DNA of 64,000 nucleotides. Origin: Vanessa cardui (lineage: Eukaryota; Arthropoda; Insecta; Lepidoptera; Nymphalidae). The translations under genes and the position numbers were made by a program. Where the stretch lies: positions 7,688,001 to 7,752,000 of the forward strand of contig NC_061147.1 of the NCBI RefSeq assembly GCF_905220365.1, in the 5' to 3' direction. Below are positions 35,795 to 47,895 of the stretch, piece after piece (position 1 is the stretch's first letter; each line of letters begins with the position of its first letter). Below the pieces are notes generated by a model. The model worked only from the letters and a program-made list of their open reading frames with translations, ran no database searches and was not told the origin of the DNA.

Positions 35795-35965
35795 AATTAT
35801 AAATTTCAAAGTAACTCTGTCTGTCTGTCTGTCATAATTTCACGACCAAATCGCTGAATCGCATACTGATGAAATATATTGATATGAAGCAAAGCTTGAA
35901 CTCCGAAAAAGGACATGACAACCAACTACCAAAAACACAAGCGAATCCGCGGGCGACTTCTAATA
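35795..35965 (+). repeat. Family D repeat (in unit A)
   Basis: Runs from 'aaattataaatttcaaagta' through four 'ctgt' repeats, 'cacgaccaaatcgctgaatc' and 'atgaagcaaagcttgaactc' to 'gcgaatccgcgggcgacttc'. A segment present in unit B ('caggcttttttgcctgacac') is missing here. Non-coding. Confidence 0.6.
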
Positions 35966-36252
35966 ATTTATATATTGGCATTTTCATTCATGTCGTACTA
36001 AAATATTTTATGTTAAAATGATTCGATGTAATGTAAAACAGCAACAGGATGAGGCACTAAATTATAAAACATTTCTTGACCATCTGGTACGTTGTTTTAA
36101 ATATAATTCCAGTCCAATATTCAGTCGGCTTAGACGATAAATATTTGTAACACTGTCATTGAAATAAATGAAACTTCGAGTTTTTAACGCTAAAATGCGG
36201 GTACATTTTCGATTTAATTTGAATTCAAATAATATATTAATTATTAGCGTAA

Positions 36253-36485
36253 AAGCTGAGATGGCTCAGTGGTTAGACCACGTACATACCGACGCTTGCG
36301 AGTTCAAACAGAGGCAAGCACCGAGCTTAATTTGTGCTTATAATTCATCTCGCGCTCTGCAGCGAAGAAAAACATCTTGAGCAAATCTGCATGTGTTTAA
36401 TTTCATAGAAATTCCACCAACCCGCATGTGATCATATTGGTGGAATATGTTCCGAAACTTCTCCTCAAAGGCTGTTGTTGTATTA
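36253..36485 (+). repeat. SINE (in unit A)
   Basis: Head 'aagctgagatggctcagtgg', weakened B box ('gagttcaaacagaggcaagc'), then body to 'ctcctcaaaggctgttgttg'. The counterpart in unit B (41,045-41,275) keeps a better B box ('aggttcaaacctaggcaag'). It was present before duplication. The body lacks the segment between the head and 'cgagcttaatttgtgc' seen in other copies. Confidence 0.75.
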
Positions 36486-36827
36486 TTGTTATTTGAAATG
36501 AATCGGGTAAAAGTAAAGTTTCTGTAATGCTCAGTTAAAAAAGCATGCTTATACCGCTACTGTTCATGTACCCTACCTCGTCTTACGAATTGATAATAGA
36601 ATAGCGAGTGCAACTGTATCCGCTAACGCACTTACGCAATTATGTCTCTCAACAGTTGGTTAGTATCCGCTAATAATGAACCATGACTGAAATTGTTCAA
36701 GAGGATATAAGTGAAGCCATTAACTAGCCCATATAGGCCTGTAGAATTCCTACAATTTTATAGGAGAACATAGTTCAAGACTGTCTGAGTTGGTACCAAC
36801 TACTCATAACTCGCTAATCAGCAATAC

Positions 36828-36985
36828 TTAGTAATATCGTGTTCTGATTTGAAAAGCGATGATTGTAAATATAAATACAAGGGATAGATCATCTGAGGTC
36901 CCTTGAGATAAAGAATGGAAAATATTTCTTACAGCGTTAATAGACGGTGATAACCAGATACTATTAGATGGTCTATTTCCCCGAC
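36828..36985 (-). repeat. Family B repeat (in unit A)
   Basis: Words 'tatttcttacagcgttaata' and 'gacggtgataaccaga' belong to inverted family B. The 81-codon minus frame here, with a near-identical partner in unit B, is a shadow of the repeat and not a gene. Confidence 0.6.
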
Positions 36986-38040
36986 AGCCCTCTAATATAA
37001 TTAAAAAACTAAAATACTTCATTAATTTACTTCTTACTATACATTTCAATTTATATTTTCGTATCGATTTCAAAATCTTATGCTTCAGAAATCAAACCAC
37101 TGAGATGGTAAGATTTTACTGTCAAAAAATCGGACTTGTGATTTGACAGAGAATATCACCCTGACCATAGTCCGACGTCATTTAAAGATTTTGATGGTCA
37201 ACTAATAAATCTTAAACAATTAGTACGTTCCCGAAAACTATATTTACATGATATATTATTGTACTCGTGTCATAATTCATGTCCCTTGAACGAATCCGAG
37301 CCGTGCCAAATAAAACAATTTATCCTTTACTTTGTACGTCTGTATTTACATATTCAATGCTCTTAATCACTGCTATCTTAAATATACTCCGGTCCGTTAA
37401 AATAGGTGGTCCTGTAATTAAGACAAAGTTTAGAAAGAGAAAGCGAATAAATTGAAAGAAAACATAAAACGTCATAAATTAATAAGCACATGAAATAAAC
37501 AAAAATTATATAATTAAAACGTTATAAGTAAAATGGTTATTGTTGCTTTTTACTTTTTAGATGACGTTTAGAAAAGTACTTTATACAAAATATAATCCTT
37601 TAAATAAATTTTGTTGTAACTGCTTACGTTTTTGTTGTTAATCAAAACATGATATACCCTGTCAGTGATTTCCTAGTCCACTTTTCAGCATACAATTGTT
37701 CAAAATAATTATTTAAAAAAGTTATATTTAATTTAGTATATTACTCATCTACAACCTTCGCTAGCAAAATTGGATGTTATTGGTCAGCCATGAGGATGGA
37801 TGAATGGTTATACATAAACATTTTTATCATCATGATTAATATCGATCGAGCATTAAACAATCATCGAAGGCAATAATCAAAAGGGCTCAGGAACTTTACT
37901 ACATCACTAGCTGAACCTGCGACGTTACCTGTACAAAATTTGTAAAGCACAAACTTTCAAACCCCGTTATAACCCCTTAGGGGATGTCTGATTTTATAAG
38001 GAATCTACTTCCCAAATTTAATTATTAATAATTAATGAGT

Positions 38041-38145
38041 ACAGTAACAGCCTGTAAATTTTCCACTGCTGGGCTAAGGCCTCCTCTCCCACCAAGGTGA
38101 GGGTTTGGAACATGCACATGTGTCAGAATAACGATGAAATTAGAC
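38041..38145 (-). repeat. Truncated SINE at the duplication junction
   Basis: The inverted SINE begins normally ('taacagcctgtaaattttcc') but stops at 'gatgaaattagaca', where the sequence passes directly into the start of unit B ('caatatctacg'). The intact partner at the end of unit B continues into the tRNA-like head. This copy also has a 40-base internal deletion after 'gtttggaacat'. Confidence 0.85.
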
Positions 38146-39774
38146 AATATCTACGAGTGTGACTTTATGCTAATAGATGATACATTTGTCAACATACCTC
38201 TGTATTTAAATAAAATATAAACTCAGAATTAACCTGCCCAACTAAAAATTAGATAATCCCGTTATTGAATGTTTCGGATAATACAAAATCACGTTACTAT
38301 TTTTGAAGCCGGTTATAACCACGTAGCAAATAGTACTTATAAAACAGTATTAGGTGATCGCGCCTTCGCTCGCTTTTAGGGCGTCGGTTGTCATGTGTCA
38401 GGCGCAAAAAGTAACCTATGTCCTTTGTTGGAATTCAAATTTGGTTAAACGATTTGGTCGTGAAAAACCGAAAGACAGGCAGTCAGACAGAGTTACTAAC
38501 ACATTTATAAGATAATATTGATCTAAATAAATAAAAACAAACTTAAATGTCACTGCTTTTAAGTGAATATGTTATGCATTTTAATTGCTAAAATTGCAAA
38601 CAGAAAATCCAATCTCTTATTCTCGGTATCACGTAAATATTAGTGTTGCATTAATCTAGAGATTGATGGCGTATCAAAGTGATGTAAACGAGGCTGAGTA
38701 CACAAACTCCGATAGTCCATTTCGTTTGAGTGGGAAGACATTGCTAAAGAATTTCATTAGAGAATTTGTCTTACTAAAATAGCTTTAATACAAGAAGGCG
38801 TAAGTAAACAAATCTATAACCCTACACTGTTTCTAAGCGAATTTGTATTGGCACATCCGACAATACCGGAAAAAGTTCAATAGCAAAACTAATGGCTAAC
38901 GTGCTTCAAGAAGTATGAAAATGCAAACTCCCAAAATCCTGGCCATTACTGAGGAATTTTGGACAGACAGCACATTTTTTTTATCTGTGCAGTTAAATCT
39001 ATGCATTAAGATCTACCGCTTTAAAGAACTATAGTTACTTGTCTATTAACATTATGCAGTACAAATAAAATCTTAGGCTGAGACAATATGTCTATTACTT
39101 CTATAAAAAAACCTTCGTCATAAAACATGCCTTCGACATAAAAACGTGTTTTTCTTTTTTTTCTTAATTTTGTGAGAAGTCTACAAGAGCGCTACAAATT
39201 CAAATTCGACGTCCTTTATTCCTTCCTATTAGTACAATCACATATAGATTGTAAAAATCTAAATGGACGCCGGTTCTGAAATCAAATATATAGGAAATGT
39301 AAATAATATTACTAACACTTAAAATTTAAGTTAGTAAGTAATATATTGTCTCCGTATTATTTTTATACCAGACTGGATCGTTTTTATTGTTCGTTACAAG
39401 TTGCGTAAGCTTATAATGCAAAGCTTACGAAAATGAAGCAATGAAAAATATTAAAAATACAAATTATAAAATCCTTAGTTTTGCGAGATTACAAGTAATC
39501 ATCGCTTTTATAACGTAGCATAAAATAAAACTAGACTTAATTCTGTTCGAATCCTCAGTTTTTTATCGAACAGTTTTATGTTTATAATAAAACTCATGAA
39601 CACACATAAACAAATTTTAAGTACCTAATTTATAAATATGTATATTAATTGTTATACAAGTTATCTAACCGGTTTCACGCGAGTAGAAAGTCCACGTGAA
39701 ATGTTTATAATTCATAATATAAATCTAATGGGTAAAACTTTCAGTAAGCATGGTTTTTATTCAGTATATATATA

Positions 39775-40290
39775 ACTATGAAGCCTGGGAAGAGTCACGG
39801 GATGCCTTAGGAATTTTCTGTGACATATCCAAAGCCTTTGGTCATTTAACATGTAACTCTGGTCAGGAGACTTTAACACTATGGAATTAGAAAATGTGCG
39901 CTCGACCTTCTGACTTCTTATCTGAACAATAGAATTCGGAGGGTTGACGTTAAAGAAAAAAGGTCTCCTGGGGTCTCAGTTGGTATGGGGATCCCTCAGG
40001 GATCAATTGTTCGACAATTTCTGTTTCTCACATACATAAATGACTCGCCCTTTCTTGTTGGGAACAAACGAGATACAGTATTGTTTGCTGATGACACCTC
40101 CTTAGTTTTTATGCTATAGCTGATATAGTACATTGTTTTAGCGTAAATAACCTTAGGCTAAATAATAAAAAACCAAAAATATTGAAATTCAGTACACCAA
40201 ATAATGTGCAAAATGTAAAAGCCGATGTACTCATCAATGGGGAATCGATGGATTCAATTGATTCTGCTGAGTTTCTTCTCATGAATTATA
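39775..40290 (+). pseudogene. Non-LTR reverse-transcriptase fragment, unit B
   Basis: The same LINE fragment as 34,925-35,490. Here the block FCDISKAFGHL (catalytic block A, with its aspartate) is preserved near 39,808-39,842, while the region after LFADDTSLVF (about 40,085-40,113) has a deletion that removes sequence kept in unit A. Frameshifts separate the blocks, so no functional protein can be made. Confidence 0.7.
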
Positions 40291-40547
40291 CACCTTAACC
40301 TTCTTGGTGAATCATTCAATCTATTGGTGAAAACTGAATGAAAATAAATTCGCTAGTTTATGAATTTATCGCATTCAGACAGATATACAGACTGATCTAG
40401 TCTGGGGCACTTTGTACTATGTAGTGATACTTTTTATAGTATTATATTTATGTTTATAGTATTAACACATTTAAAAAAGGTTTAGTAATTCTACAAAAAT
40501 ATTAATAATTTGTTTTGTATTTCAATTAATATTGAATTATCTGTATT

Positions 40548-40755
40548 TTATACTAAAATTATAAATTTCAAAATAACTCTGTCTGTCTGTCTGTCACACT
40601 TTCACGAGCAAATAGCTGAATCGCATATTGATGAAATACATATATTGGTATAAAGCAAGCTTGAACTCCGAAAAAGGACATCAGGCTTTTTTGCCTGACA
40701 CATGACAACCAACTACCAAAAACACAAGCGAATCCACGGGCGACTTCTAGTAATT
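40548..40755 (+). repeat. Family D repeat (in unit B)
   Basis: A fuller copy than 35,795-35,965, from 'ctaaaattataaatttcaaa' through the 'ctgt' run, 'tttcacgagcaaatagctga' and 'cctgacacatgacaaccaac' to 'ccacgggcgacttctagtaa'. The 68-codon minus frame over it is a shadow. Confidence 0.6.
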
Positions 40756-41044
40756 TATATATTGGCATTTTCATTCATGTCGTACTAAAATATTTTATGT
40801 TAAAATGATTCGATGTAATGTAAAACAGCAACAGGATGAGGCACTAAATTATAAAACATTTCTTGACCATCTGGTACGTTGTTTTAAATATAATTCCAGT
40901 CCAATATTCAGTCGGCTTAGACGATAAATATTTGTAACACTGTCATTGAAATAAATGAAACTTCGAGTAACATTTTTAATGCTAAAATGCGGGTACATTT
41001 TCGATTTAATTTAAATTCAAATAACACATTAATTATTAACGTAA

Positions 41045-41275
41045 GAGGTGAGAGGGCCCAGTGGTTAGACCACGTGCATCTTAACCGATGGTTGCAGGTT
41101 CAAACCTAGGCAAGCACCGAGCTTAATTTGTCTTTATAATTCATCTCGAGCTCTGCAGCGAAGAAAAACATCTTGAGCAAACCTGCATGTGTTTAATTTC
41201 ATAGAAATTCCACCAACCCGCATTGGATCATATTGGTGGAATATGTTCCGAAACTTCTCCTCAAAGGCTGTCGAT
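41045..41275 (+). repeat. SINE (in unit B)
   Basis: Counterpart of 36,253-36,485. The head reads 'gaggtgagagggcccagtgg' and the B-box-like region 'aggttcaaacctaggcaagc'. The body ends 'tcctcaaaggctgt'. Non-coding. Confidence 0.75.
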
Positions 41276-41639
41276 GTATGTAGCGACAATACGCTAGTAT
41301 TGTTATTTAAATTAATCGGGTAAAAATAAAGTTTCTGTAATGCTCAGTTAAAAAAGCATGCTTATATCGCTACTGTTCATGTACCCTACCTCGTCTTACG
41401 AATTTATAATAGAATGGCGAGTGCAACTGTATCCGCTAACGCACTTACGCAATTATGTCTCTCAACAGTTGGTTAGTATCCGTTAATAATGAATGGTGAC
41501 TGAAATTGTTCAAGAGGATATAAGTGAAGCTATTAACTAGCCCATGTAGGACTGTACAATTCCTACAATTTGATAGGAGAACATTGTTCAAGACTGTCTG
41601 AGTTGGTACCGACTATTCATAAGCCGCTAATCAGCAATA

Positions 41640-41795
41640 CTTAGTAATTTCGTGTTCTGATTTGAAAAGCGATGAGTGTAAATATAGATACAAGGGATAG
41701 ATCATCTGAGGTCCCTTGAGACAAAGAATGGAAAATATTTCTTACAGCGTTAACAGACGGTGATAACCACATTCTATTATATGGTATATTTCCCC
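41640..41795 (-). repeat. Family B repeat (in unit B)
   Basis: Counterpart of 36,828-36,985, with 'tatttcttacagcgttaaca' and 'gacggtgataaccac'. The minus-strand 81-codon frame is a shadow of the repeat. Confidence 0.6.
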
Positions 41796-42920
41796 GACAA
41801 CCCTTTAATATCATTATAAAACTAAAATACTTCATTAATTTACTTCTTACTATACATTTCAATTTATATTTTGGTATCGATTTCAAAATCTTGTACTTCA
41901 GAAATCAAAACACTGAGATGGTAAGATTTTTCTGTCAAAAAATCGGACTTGTGATTTGACAGAGAATATCACCCCGACCATAGTCCGATGTCATTTAAAG
42001 ATTTTGATGGTCAACTAATAAATCTTAAACAATTAGTACGTTCCCGAAAACTATATTTACATGATATATTATTGTACTTGCGTTTGTACTCGTGTCATAA
42101 TTCATGTCCCTTGAACGAATCCGAGCCGTGCCAAGTAAAACAATTTATCCTTTACTTTGTACGTCTGTATTTACATATTCAATGCTCTTAATCACTGCTA
42201 TCTTAAATATACTCCGGTCTATTAAAATAGGCGGTCCTGTAATTAAGACAAAGTTTAGAAAGAGAAAGCGAATAAATTGGAAGAAAACATAAAACGTCAT
42301 AAATTAATACGCACATGAAATAAACAAAAAATATGTAATTAAAACGTTATAAGTAAAATGGTTATTGTTGCTTTTTACTTTTTAGATGACGTTTAGAAAA
42401 GTAATTTATACAAAATATAATCTTTTAAAAAAAGATTTGGTGTAACTAGTTACGTTTTTGTTGTTAATCAAAACATGATATACCCTGTCAGTGATTTCCT
42501 AGTCCACTTTTCAGCGTACAATTGTTCAAAATAATTATTTAAAAAAGTTATATTTAATTTAGTATATTACTCATCTACAACCTTCGCTAGCCAAATTGGA
42601 TGTTATTGTTCAGCCATGAGGATGGATGAATGGTTGTACATAAACATTTTTATCATCATGATTAAAATCGATCGAGCATTAAACAATCATCGAAGGCAAT
42701 AATGAAAAGGGCTCGAGAACTTTACTACATTACTAGCTGAACCTGCGACGTTACCTGTACACAATTTATAAAGCACAAACTTCTAAACCCTGTTTTACCC
42801 CCTTAGGGGTGAAGTTTATTAAAATCCGATCAACGGATGTCTGATTCTATAAGGAATCTACCTACCAAATTAAAAGTTTGTGTTATAGATTCTGTCATTT
42901 CGTTATTAATTAGTGAGTAC

Positions 42921-43228
42921 ATTAACAGCCTGTAAATTTCCCACAGCTGGGCTAAGGCCTCCGGCCTCCGCTCCCACTAAGGAGAGGTTTTGGAACATAT
43001 TCCACTACGCTGTTCTGATGCTGGTTGGTGGAATGCACATATGTCAGAATTGCGATGAAATTAGACACTTACGATTACTTACTCACCTTACGATGTTTTT
43101 CTTCACCTCCGAACACGAAATGAATCATAAACACAAATTAAGCACATATATAGAGGTGCTTGCTTTAGTTTGAACACGAAATCATCGGTTAATATGCACG
43201 CGTTCTAACCACTGGGCCATCTCAGCTC
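42921..43228 (-). repeat. Complete inverted SINE at the end of unit B
   Basis: Runs from 'taacagcctgtaaatttccc' to the head 'taaccactgggccatctcag'. TAATTAGT occurs just outside both ends (42,907-42,914 and 43,229-43,236), a probable target duplication. Because unit A carries the truncated version of this same insertion, the SINE was already in place when the duplication arose. Confidence 0.85.
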
Positions 43229-43236
43229 TAATTAGT

Positions 43237-45009
43237 AAAGTATTATATAGTAGTAGCTTTACTTTCAATACAGTTCTGTAGATTGACGATTCAAAATATT
43301 ATAAAAGGCTACTTCTCTAATGTATATTTTGATGATCAATTTAAAATATAACTAATGTAGTAACATAAAATAACATTATGTTAGTGTCCTAATACTGGAT
43401 TGGGGCTTCCTCTTCTATTAAGAATGATTGGAAGTTCCAACTTCCATATTTAGATGGCAGATTTTTATTTAACATGTGTACGTTTTCTTGAAAACTAGTA
43501 CTTACTGCTGAGTATTATAAGACGAATGTAATCGTCCGAAAATAATTATGCATGAAAATAATTGACCACACATTAAAAAAGTGTGGAAAGCGTTTTAAAA
43601 AATATGATGAGAACGCAGTATAATAATAATCATTATTACACAAATAGCTTGTCTCTCGGATAATTCGTCTTTTATTTCCTCACGCTTATTCAAATTTATA
43701 ATAATTTATTAAATAATCAAAAGATACAAACACGTATCCAAATTGAATAGAAACACAAAGTCTAAATTATTATTTCTAGATATCTTAAATATACATAGCT
43801 TTCGAAATCGTTATTCGAAACAGCTGTTCCGAAACGACGACCCAAGAATTCGCGACGTTACAGAATATAACGTATCAAGTAAAAATATCGCGATCCGTGA
43901 AGAATAACGCATCGTTAATTAATCTTAGATGGCTCACTGTTATTTATAGATTAATATCTCGTCTAGTAACGTGACACGACTGCGATGACAGATTTAAGTT
44001 TAATAGTCCACTGTATTCCAATTTACATTCGAAAAGATTATTTGTATTTGAAGTAACTGTATCTTTAAAAGTTATTTTTTTATTGATACGAGAAGCAACC
44101 GTGATATGTATATCATTACTTTGTAAAGTATCTAATACAAGCAATTAAAATACACACAGCTATTTTATTATATTCTCTTCCATTTACTTAGCATTACATT
44201 TACCATACTGTGTTCACGTAAGTGAATCTATTTTTTTGAGAATAAATTCTTAAACCTCATTTAACCCTAAGTATATGTAAACGGCTTAAAACAAATAACC
44301 GACATCAGTACAGGCTGACTCATCATGTAAGACAAAAAAAAAGAAAAGAAACTGACTATAAAAATCAAAATAAAACTAATATAAACATTTAACAGATATT
44401 ATAATCAATCTGACAGTGGGATTGTCGGTCGGTCGATCTCGCTGCGAATAATGAATTATTTTTGTCGTAGAAGACGCGGACTGAGAATCACGAGATTAAA
44501 TTTGGGAATGGAAACCTATCCAGTATTCGTAGTTTGCACGTGCTTTTAAAATGATATATGATTTCCATTTTATATATTGCTTATAATTTATTTCATACTC
44601 GGAAATATGACGAAGCTAACCTGCACGTGTCATATAAAATTTCAGTCATATGATCTCTACGATCCCACACTAAAACGGCATGTGAATTGCTTTACTCTTT
44701 GAAAATGATTGTGTAATTTGGACAGGACTACTCGGTAGTATGGCTTTGTGTAAATACATCTGGTATGTACCACCCATTCATTGTAATAAATTCTACCAAC
44801 AAGCAGCATTTCTTACAATCGTTTGGGTGAGTGAGTCGGTATAAATACAGTCACAAGGGATAGTTTTACTAAGTTCCTAATGTTGGTTGCGCATTAGAAA
44901 TGGATTTTTTGAACTGAACAAACTCACAATATTTCTGAAATGAAATAATGTTCCTTTCTACTGTGAAAATCTGGAAAAATTAAATATAATAATTGTCGCA
45001 ATTATTATA
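43237..45009. other. AT-rich with one family B relic, no gene seen
   Basis: A diverged inverted family B fragment is likely at 44,690-44,890 ('ggtagtatggctttgtgtaa', 'ggtatgtaccacccattcat'). The 66-codon minus frame at 43,944-44,144 has no motif. Confidence 0.45.
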
Positions 45010-45785
45010 ATAATTTATTTTGGTTATTTTCACAGTATTATGTCACATTACTTTGGCATATTACTTTGGGGTAACGCTGCAGATATTGAATCTGTCTTTA
45101 TTTTACAAAAGAGAGCAATCCGGTCTATTTATAATATTGGAGCTAAAGACTCTCTTCGGGATGTTTTTAGCAAAGTAGGAATACTCACTGTTGCGTCTAA
45201 GTATATACAACAATATTGTGTATACTCACAGTAACATTGATCGCTTTGATGAAATCAGTGATAATTATTGTATGTGCACTAGAAGTAAGGATAAGCTTCT
45301 ACCGCCAAGTTTCCGACTCCGCAAAGTCAATAAATCCTTTTTTTGGCAAGGTATCCGTTTCTAAAATAAATTTCCGCAGATATTTTTAAATTTGCCGTTT
45401 CATAAATTCAAATCGTTTGTAAAAATACATTGGTAAAAAAAGCATATTGTTCGATACAAGATTTTATAGATGATAAAAAAAAATACAGACGAATTGATAA
45501 ACTCCTCCTTTTTGAAGTCGGTTGAAAAAGCGTTGAGTTGATACCTGTTGACTTCCAAGCAGGATATATTAATTTCAATAATGGTACTTAACTAACATGA
45601 CTTCGTATTTTTTAAATGTTGATAAAGAGTAACTACTGAGTTTCTTGCCGATTCTTCTCGGTAAAATCTACTTTCCGAATCGGTGGTAGCTTCACTTAAT
45701 CGTAAAATGGCGAAAAAAAAGTTCAAAAGTTCTTGTAAAGGCCTGGTTGGATAAAGTTCATTTTGATTTTGATTTTTGATTTTAA
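45010..45785 (+). pseudogene. 3' portion of a non-LTR retrotransposon (family F) with ORF2 C-terminus
   Basis: A 64-codon frame (45,040-45,234) begins SHYFGILLWGNAADIESVFI and continues LQKRAIRSIYNIG, the C-terminal domain that follows the reverse transcriptase in Jockey/CR1-like LINEs. After a frameshift near 45,225 a second frame gives RFDEISDNYCMCTRSKDKLL and then NLPFHKFKSFVK near 45,390. The 3' tail is the one repeated at 6537, 34,243 and 62,110, so this copy links the orphan tails to their parent ORF. It is 5'-truncated and inactive. Confidence 0.75.
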
Positions 45786-45864
45786 ACGAAAATACGAAAA
45801 GCTAAGCCTTAAAATACCAGTAGTAAGATGTTTTTCTTCAACGATTAACATAAGTTATTGACTT

Positions 45865-46035
45865 AAATCGCACAGATTCATACAAGAATTAATTGACAAA
45901 ATAGGAAAGGGGACCTCCCAAAAATCTCCTACTATTATAATTGTAGCAAAATCGCACAGATTAATGAATGCATAAATTGACCAAACAGTCGAGAGAACTG
46001 CCCAAAAATCACCTAATACAATAATTGTAGTTATA
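45865..46035. repeat. Two-copy tandem repeat, 84-bp period
   Basis: The word 'aaatcgcacagatt' at 45,865 recurs at 45,949. Both copies carry, in order, a diverged middle, then 'cccaaaaatc' and 'ataattgtag'. The period is a multiple of three, and the minus strand is open across both (66 codons), giving a 28-residue repeat with VGDFW/LGDFW and NLCD at matching positions. The two copies are clearly diverged. There is no other sign of a gene. Confidence 0.65.
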
Positions 46036-46039
46036 AACT

Positions 46040-47390
46040 TTGTAGTACCCTCCATTCCACTATCACGTTCAAGGAAGAGATCTTAGTGGATCACTTAAAG
46101 CGCATCCAATAAATGTCAGTCCGCGTTATTTAATGCTTTCGCATTTAATAGAGCGTTGTGACTGGTCGCGGTGTGTTAGTATACCTTTTGTTTAGTTATA
46201 ATAATCGTTAGTAGCGATAAGGCGGCAATTTGTGATCCAGTTGTAAATGTCAGAAGAGTACAACTATGGAAAATGCATTTGGTACTACCCAATTTAATTC
46301 ATTAAGAGCTTTTTTAATGTTTATTTCTGTGTACGGTTGAAATTTTACATAAGAGATGTTTTTGGTGATTGACGACAATGATAACAAGAACCTAAATACG
46401 CTTACTTTTTTTTAAATTATTTTGTTAGGAACCGTCATGTTAGGAAAACCCGTTACGTCTCCCCCATGGGACCTTTCTATTTCTTTTTCTTCCTCTCTTT
46501 TCTCTATATTAAGTACATTACACTAGTAGTATCGCTCGAGCTGGCACATTTATAATATTAATATAGATTACTTAAAGTATATTTTATTATTATTTTAATT
46601 AAAACAGAATATTTTGGATTTAGAACTACATGACTACCATAGTAATTCCGCTAAGGCTGTATAGTTTTATTGTACAGTATCGTTATTAATTTTCATTTAT
46701 ATATCTGTAGGATTATGTCCATTTCTTTAATATACATAATAATATACTACGATAGTTATTTTTTTATTTGCAACAAAATCGAAGGAATAAAAATATTCCA
46801 CCCTACTTTGTAAAGGTTGCATTGAAGGGATCGCTGTAAGGGCATTACACATTATTTGGCCTGCACCATAACGTTTTGCAATAAAAAAAACTAAATCTAA
46901 CTCTCTGGTAGTTTTACTAACTAGTTTGTTCAGACCTGTCTGGATAGCTCCCACTCACCAGTTAATCAATCCGAAAACGTATTTGTGGTACTTTGTTCTG
47001 GTTTAATTAGCGAATGAGTCAGTGTCGATTTTAGTCAATGCAGAAAAATTTACTTATTTACTTTTTTTTTAAAGAATTACGGACTTTTTTTATAAAGCCT
47101 TCGCATCGCTCTCACCAGCCAGTAATTTTTTTTTCATTGTAAAATTGCAATCGAGAATCATCTTTCTTTTTTCGAACATCTACGACTGGAGCTCTTCAAA
47201 ATAAGGCTACAACTGATTTATTATGTGCAGCTACCGTTCCACAATGACTGGGACAAAAATCGGCTACGCTATTAATATATAAGATTGTACATTTAGTCGT
47301 CCACTCCGAATTAACATAACGCCAGTACTGAATTCCATCAAATATTGTTGCTTAATTGTATATTTTCTCGAGACGAGTTATTTACGGGTG
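46040..47390. other. AT-rich, no gene seen
   Basis: A 75-codon minus frame at 46,727-46,954 (with YGAGQIMCNALTAIPSMQPL) looks more protein-like than its neighbours and may be a fragment of an element, but no motif identifies it. Confidence 0.4.
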
Positions 47391-47490
47391 TATCTGTCCG
47401 GCTGTTTATTAATTAGCGCTGGAAATGGGACGTCGAGCTCCAGTGGGTCGCCGGGAAGCGGTTTCCCGGAAAATTCTTAATGGCGAGAAA
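47391..47490. other. GC-rich patch with a short palindrome
   Basis: About 90 bp of GC-rich sequence includes CCGGGAAgcggTTTCCCGG (about 47,451-47,470), an inverted repeat with 7-bp arms. Both strands have short open stretches. The minus one ends after PGDPLELDVPFPALINKQPD, but good splice sites are lacking. It may be a conserved non-coding block or a small exon. Confidence 0.3.
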
Positions 47491-47749
47491 GTTCCTGTGC
47501 TATATATTTAGGCTAAGATTAATAATAATAAATTGCATAATGTAATTCATTTGAGATTACATGTTAATTTATCGATGTAACAAGCGACCTGCCCCGGCTT
47601 TTCACGATTGCAAATCTGATATTGAATATACTACAGAACGTTCAAATTTTTTTCAGTCAGTTAAATGCACAATTAGCTTAAGGTACTCAATCAGATAAGG
47701 GTTATACAAGCAAAACCAAAACTTCTACTATGTTATCCATGTATTACAC

Positions 47750-47895
47750 ATACATACATACAAGCCATCACCTTGTCAGCTCTCTCTATTAAAAAAAAAT
47801 GTATCAAAATCCGTTGCGTACTTTTAAAGGTCTAAACATAACACACGGACAGACAGATAACGGGAGAGATTTTGTCTTATACTGTGTAGTGATAA
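47750..47895 (+). repeat. Interspersed repeat, family E
   Basis: Contains 'atcaaaatccgttgcgtact', 'acggacagacagataacggg' and 'gtcttatactgtgtagtgat', the inverted counterpart of 10,745-11,022. It is non-coding, and the 65-codon minus frame is a shadow. Confidence 0.55.

Larger units (their letters stand above)
33002..38144 (+). repeat. Tandem duplication, unit A (about 5.1 kb)
   Basis: From 'caatatctacg' at 33,002 the sequence is repeated in the same orientation and order from 'caatatctacg' at 38,145. Shared landmarks include the word 'ctcagaattaacctgcccaa' (33,079 and 38,221), a reverse-transcriptase fragment, a SINE, a family B repeat and a final inverted SINE. The copies differ by scattered substitutions and small indels. 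Unit A has an extra LINE tail at about 34,243-34,470. No intact gene lies inside, so the duplication has no evident coding consequence. Confidence 0.9.
38145..43066 (+). repeat. Tandem duplication, unit B (about 4.9 kb)
   Basis: This is the direct copy of 33,002-38,144 and ends within the SINE at 42,921-43,230. It lacks the LINE tail seen in unit A, and has small private deletions, for example between the reverse-transcriptase blocks near 40,110 and after 'gctgagtttctt' near 40,277. It retains sequences lost from unit A, such as 'gaagtttattaaaatccgat' near 42,811. No intact gene is inside. Confidence 0.9.

Noticed and set aside
36828..41886. Two near-identical 81-codon minus frames (36,828-37,073 and 41,641-41,886), apparently a conserved gene pair
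   Set aside because: They fall over family B repeats inside the tandem duplication; their similarity comes from the duplication and not from selection on a protein.
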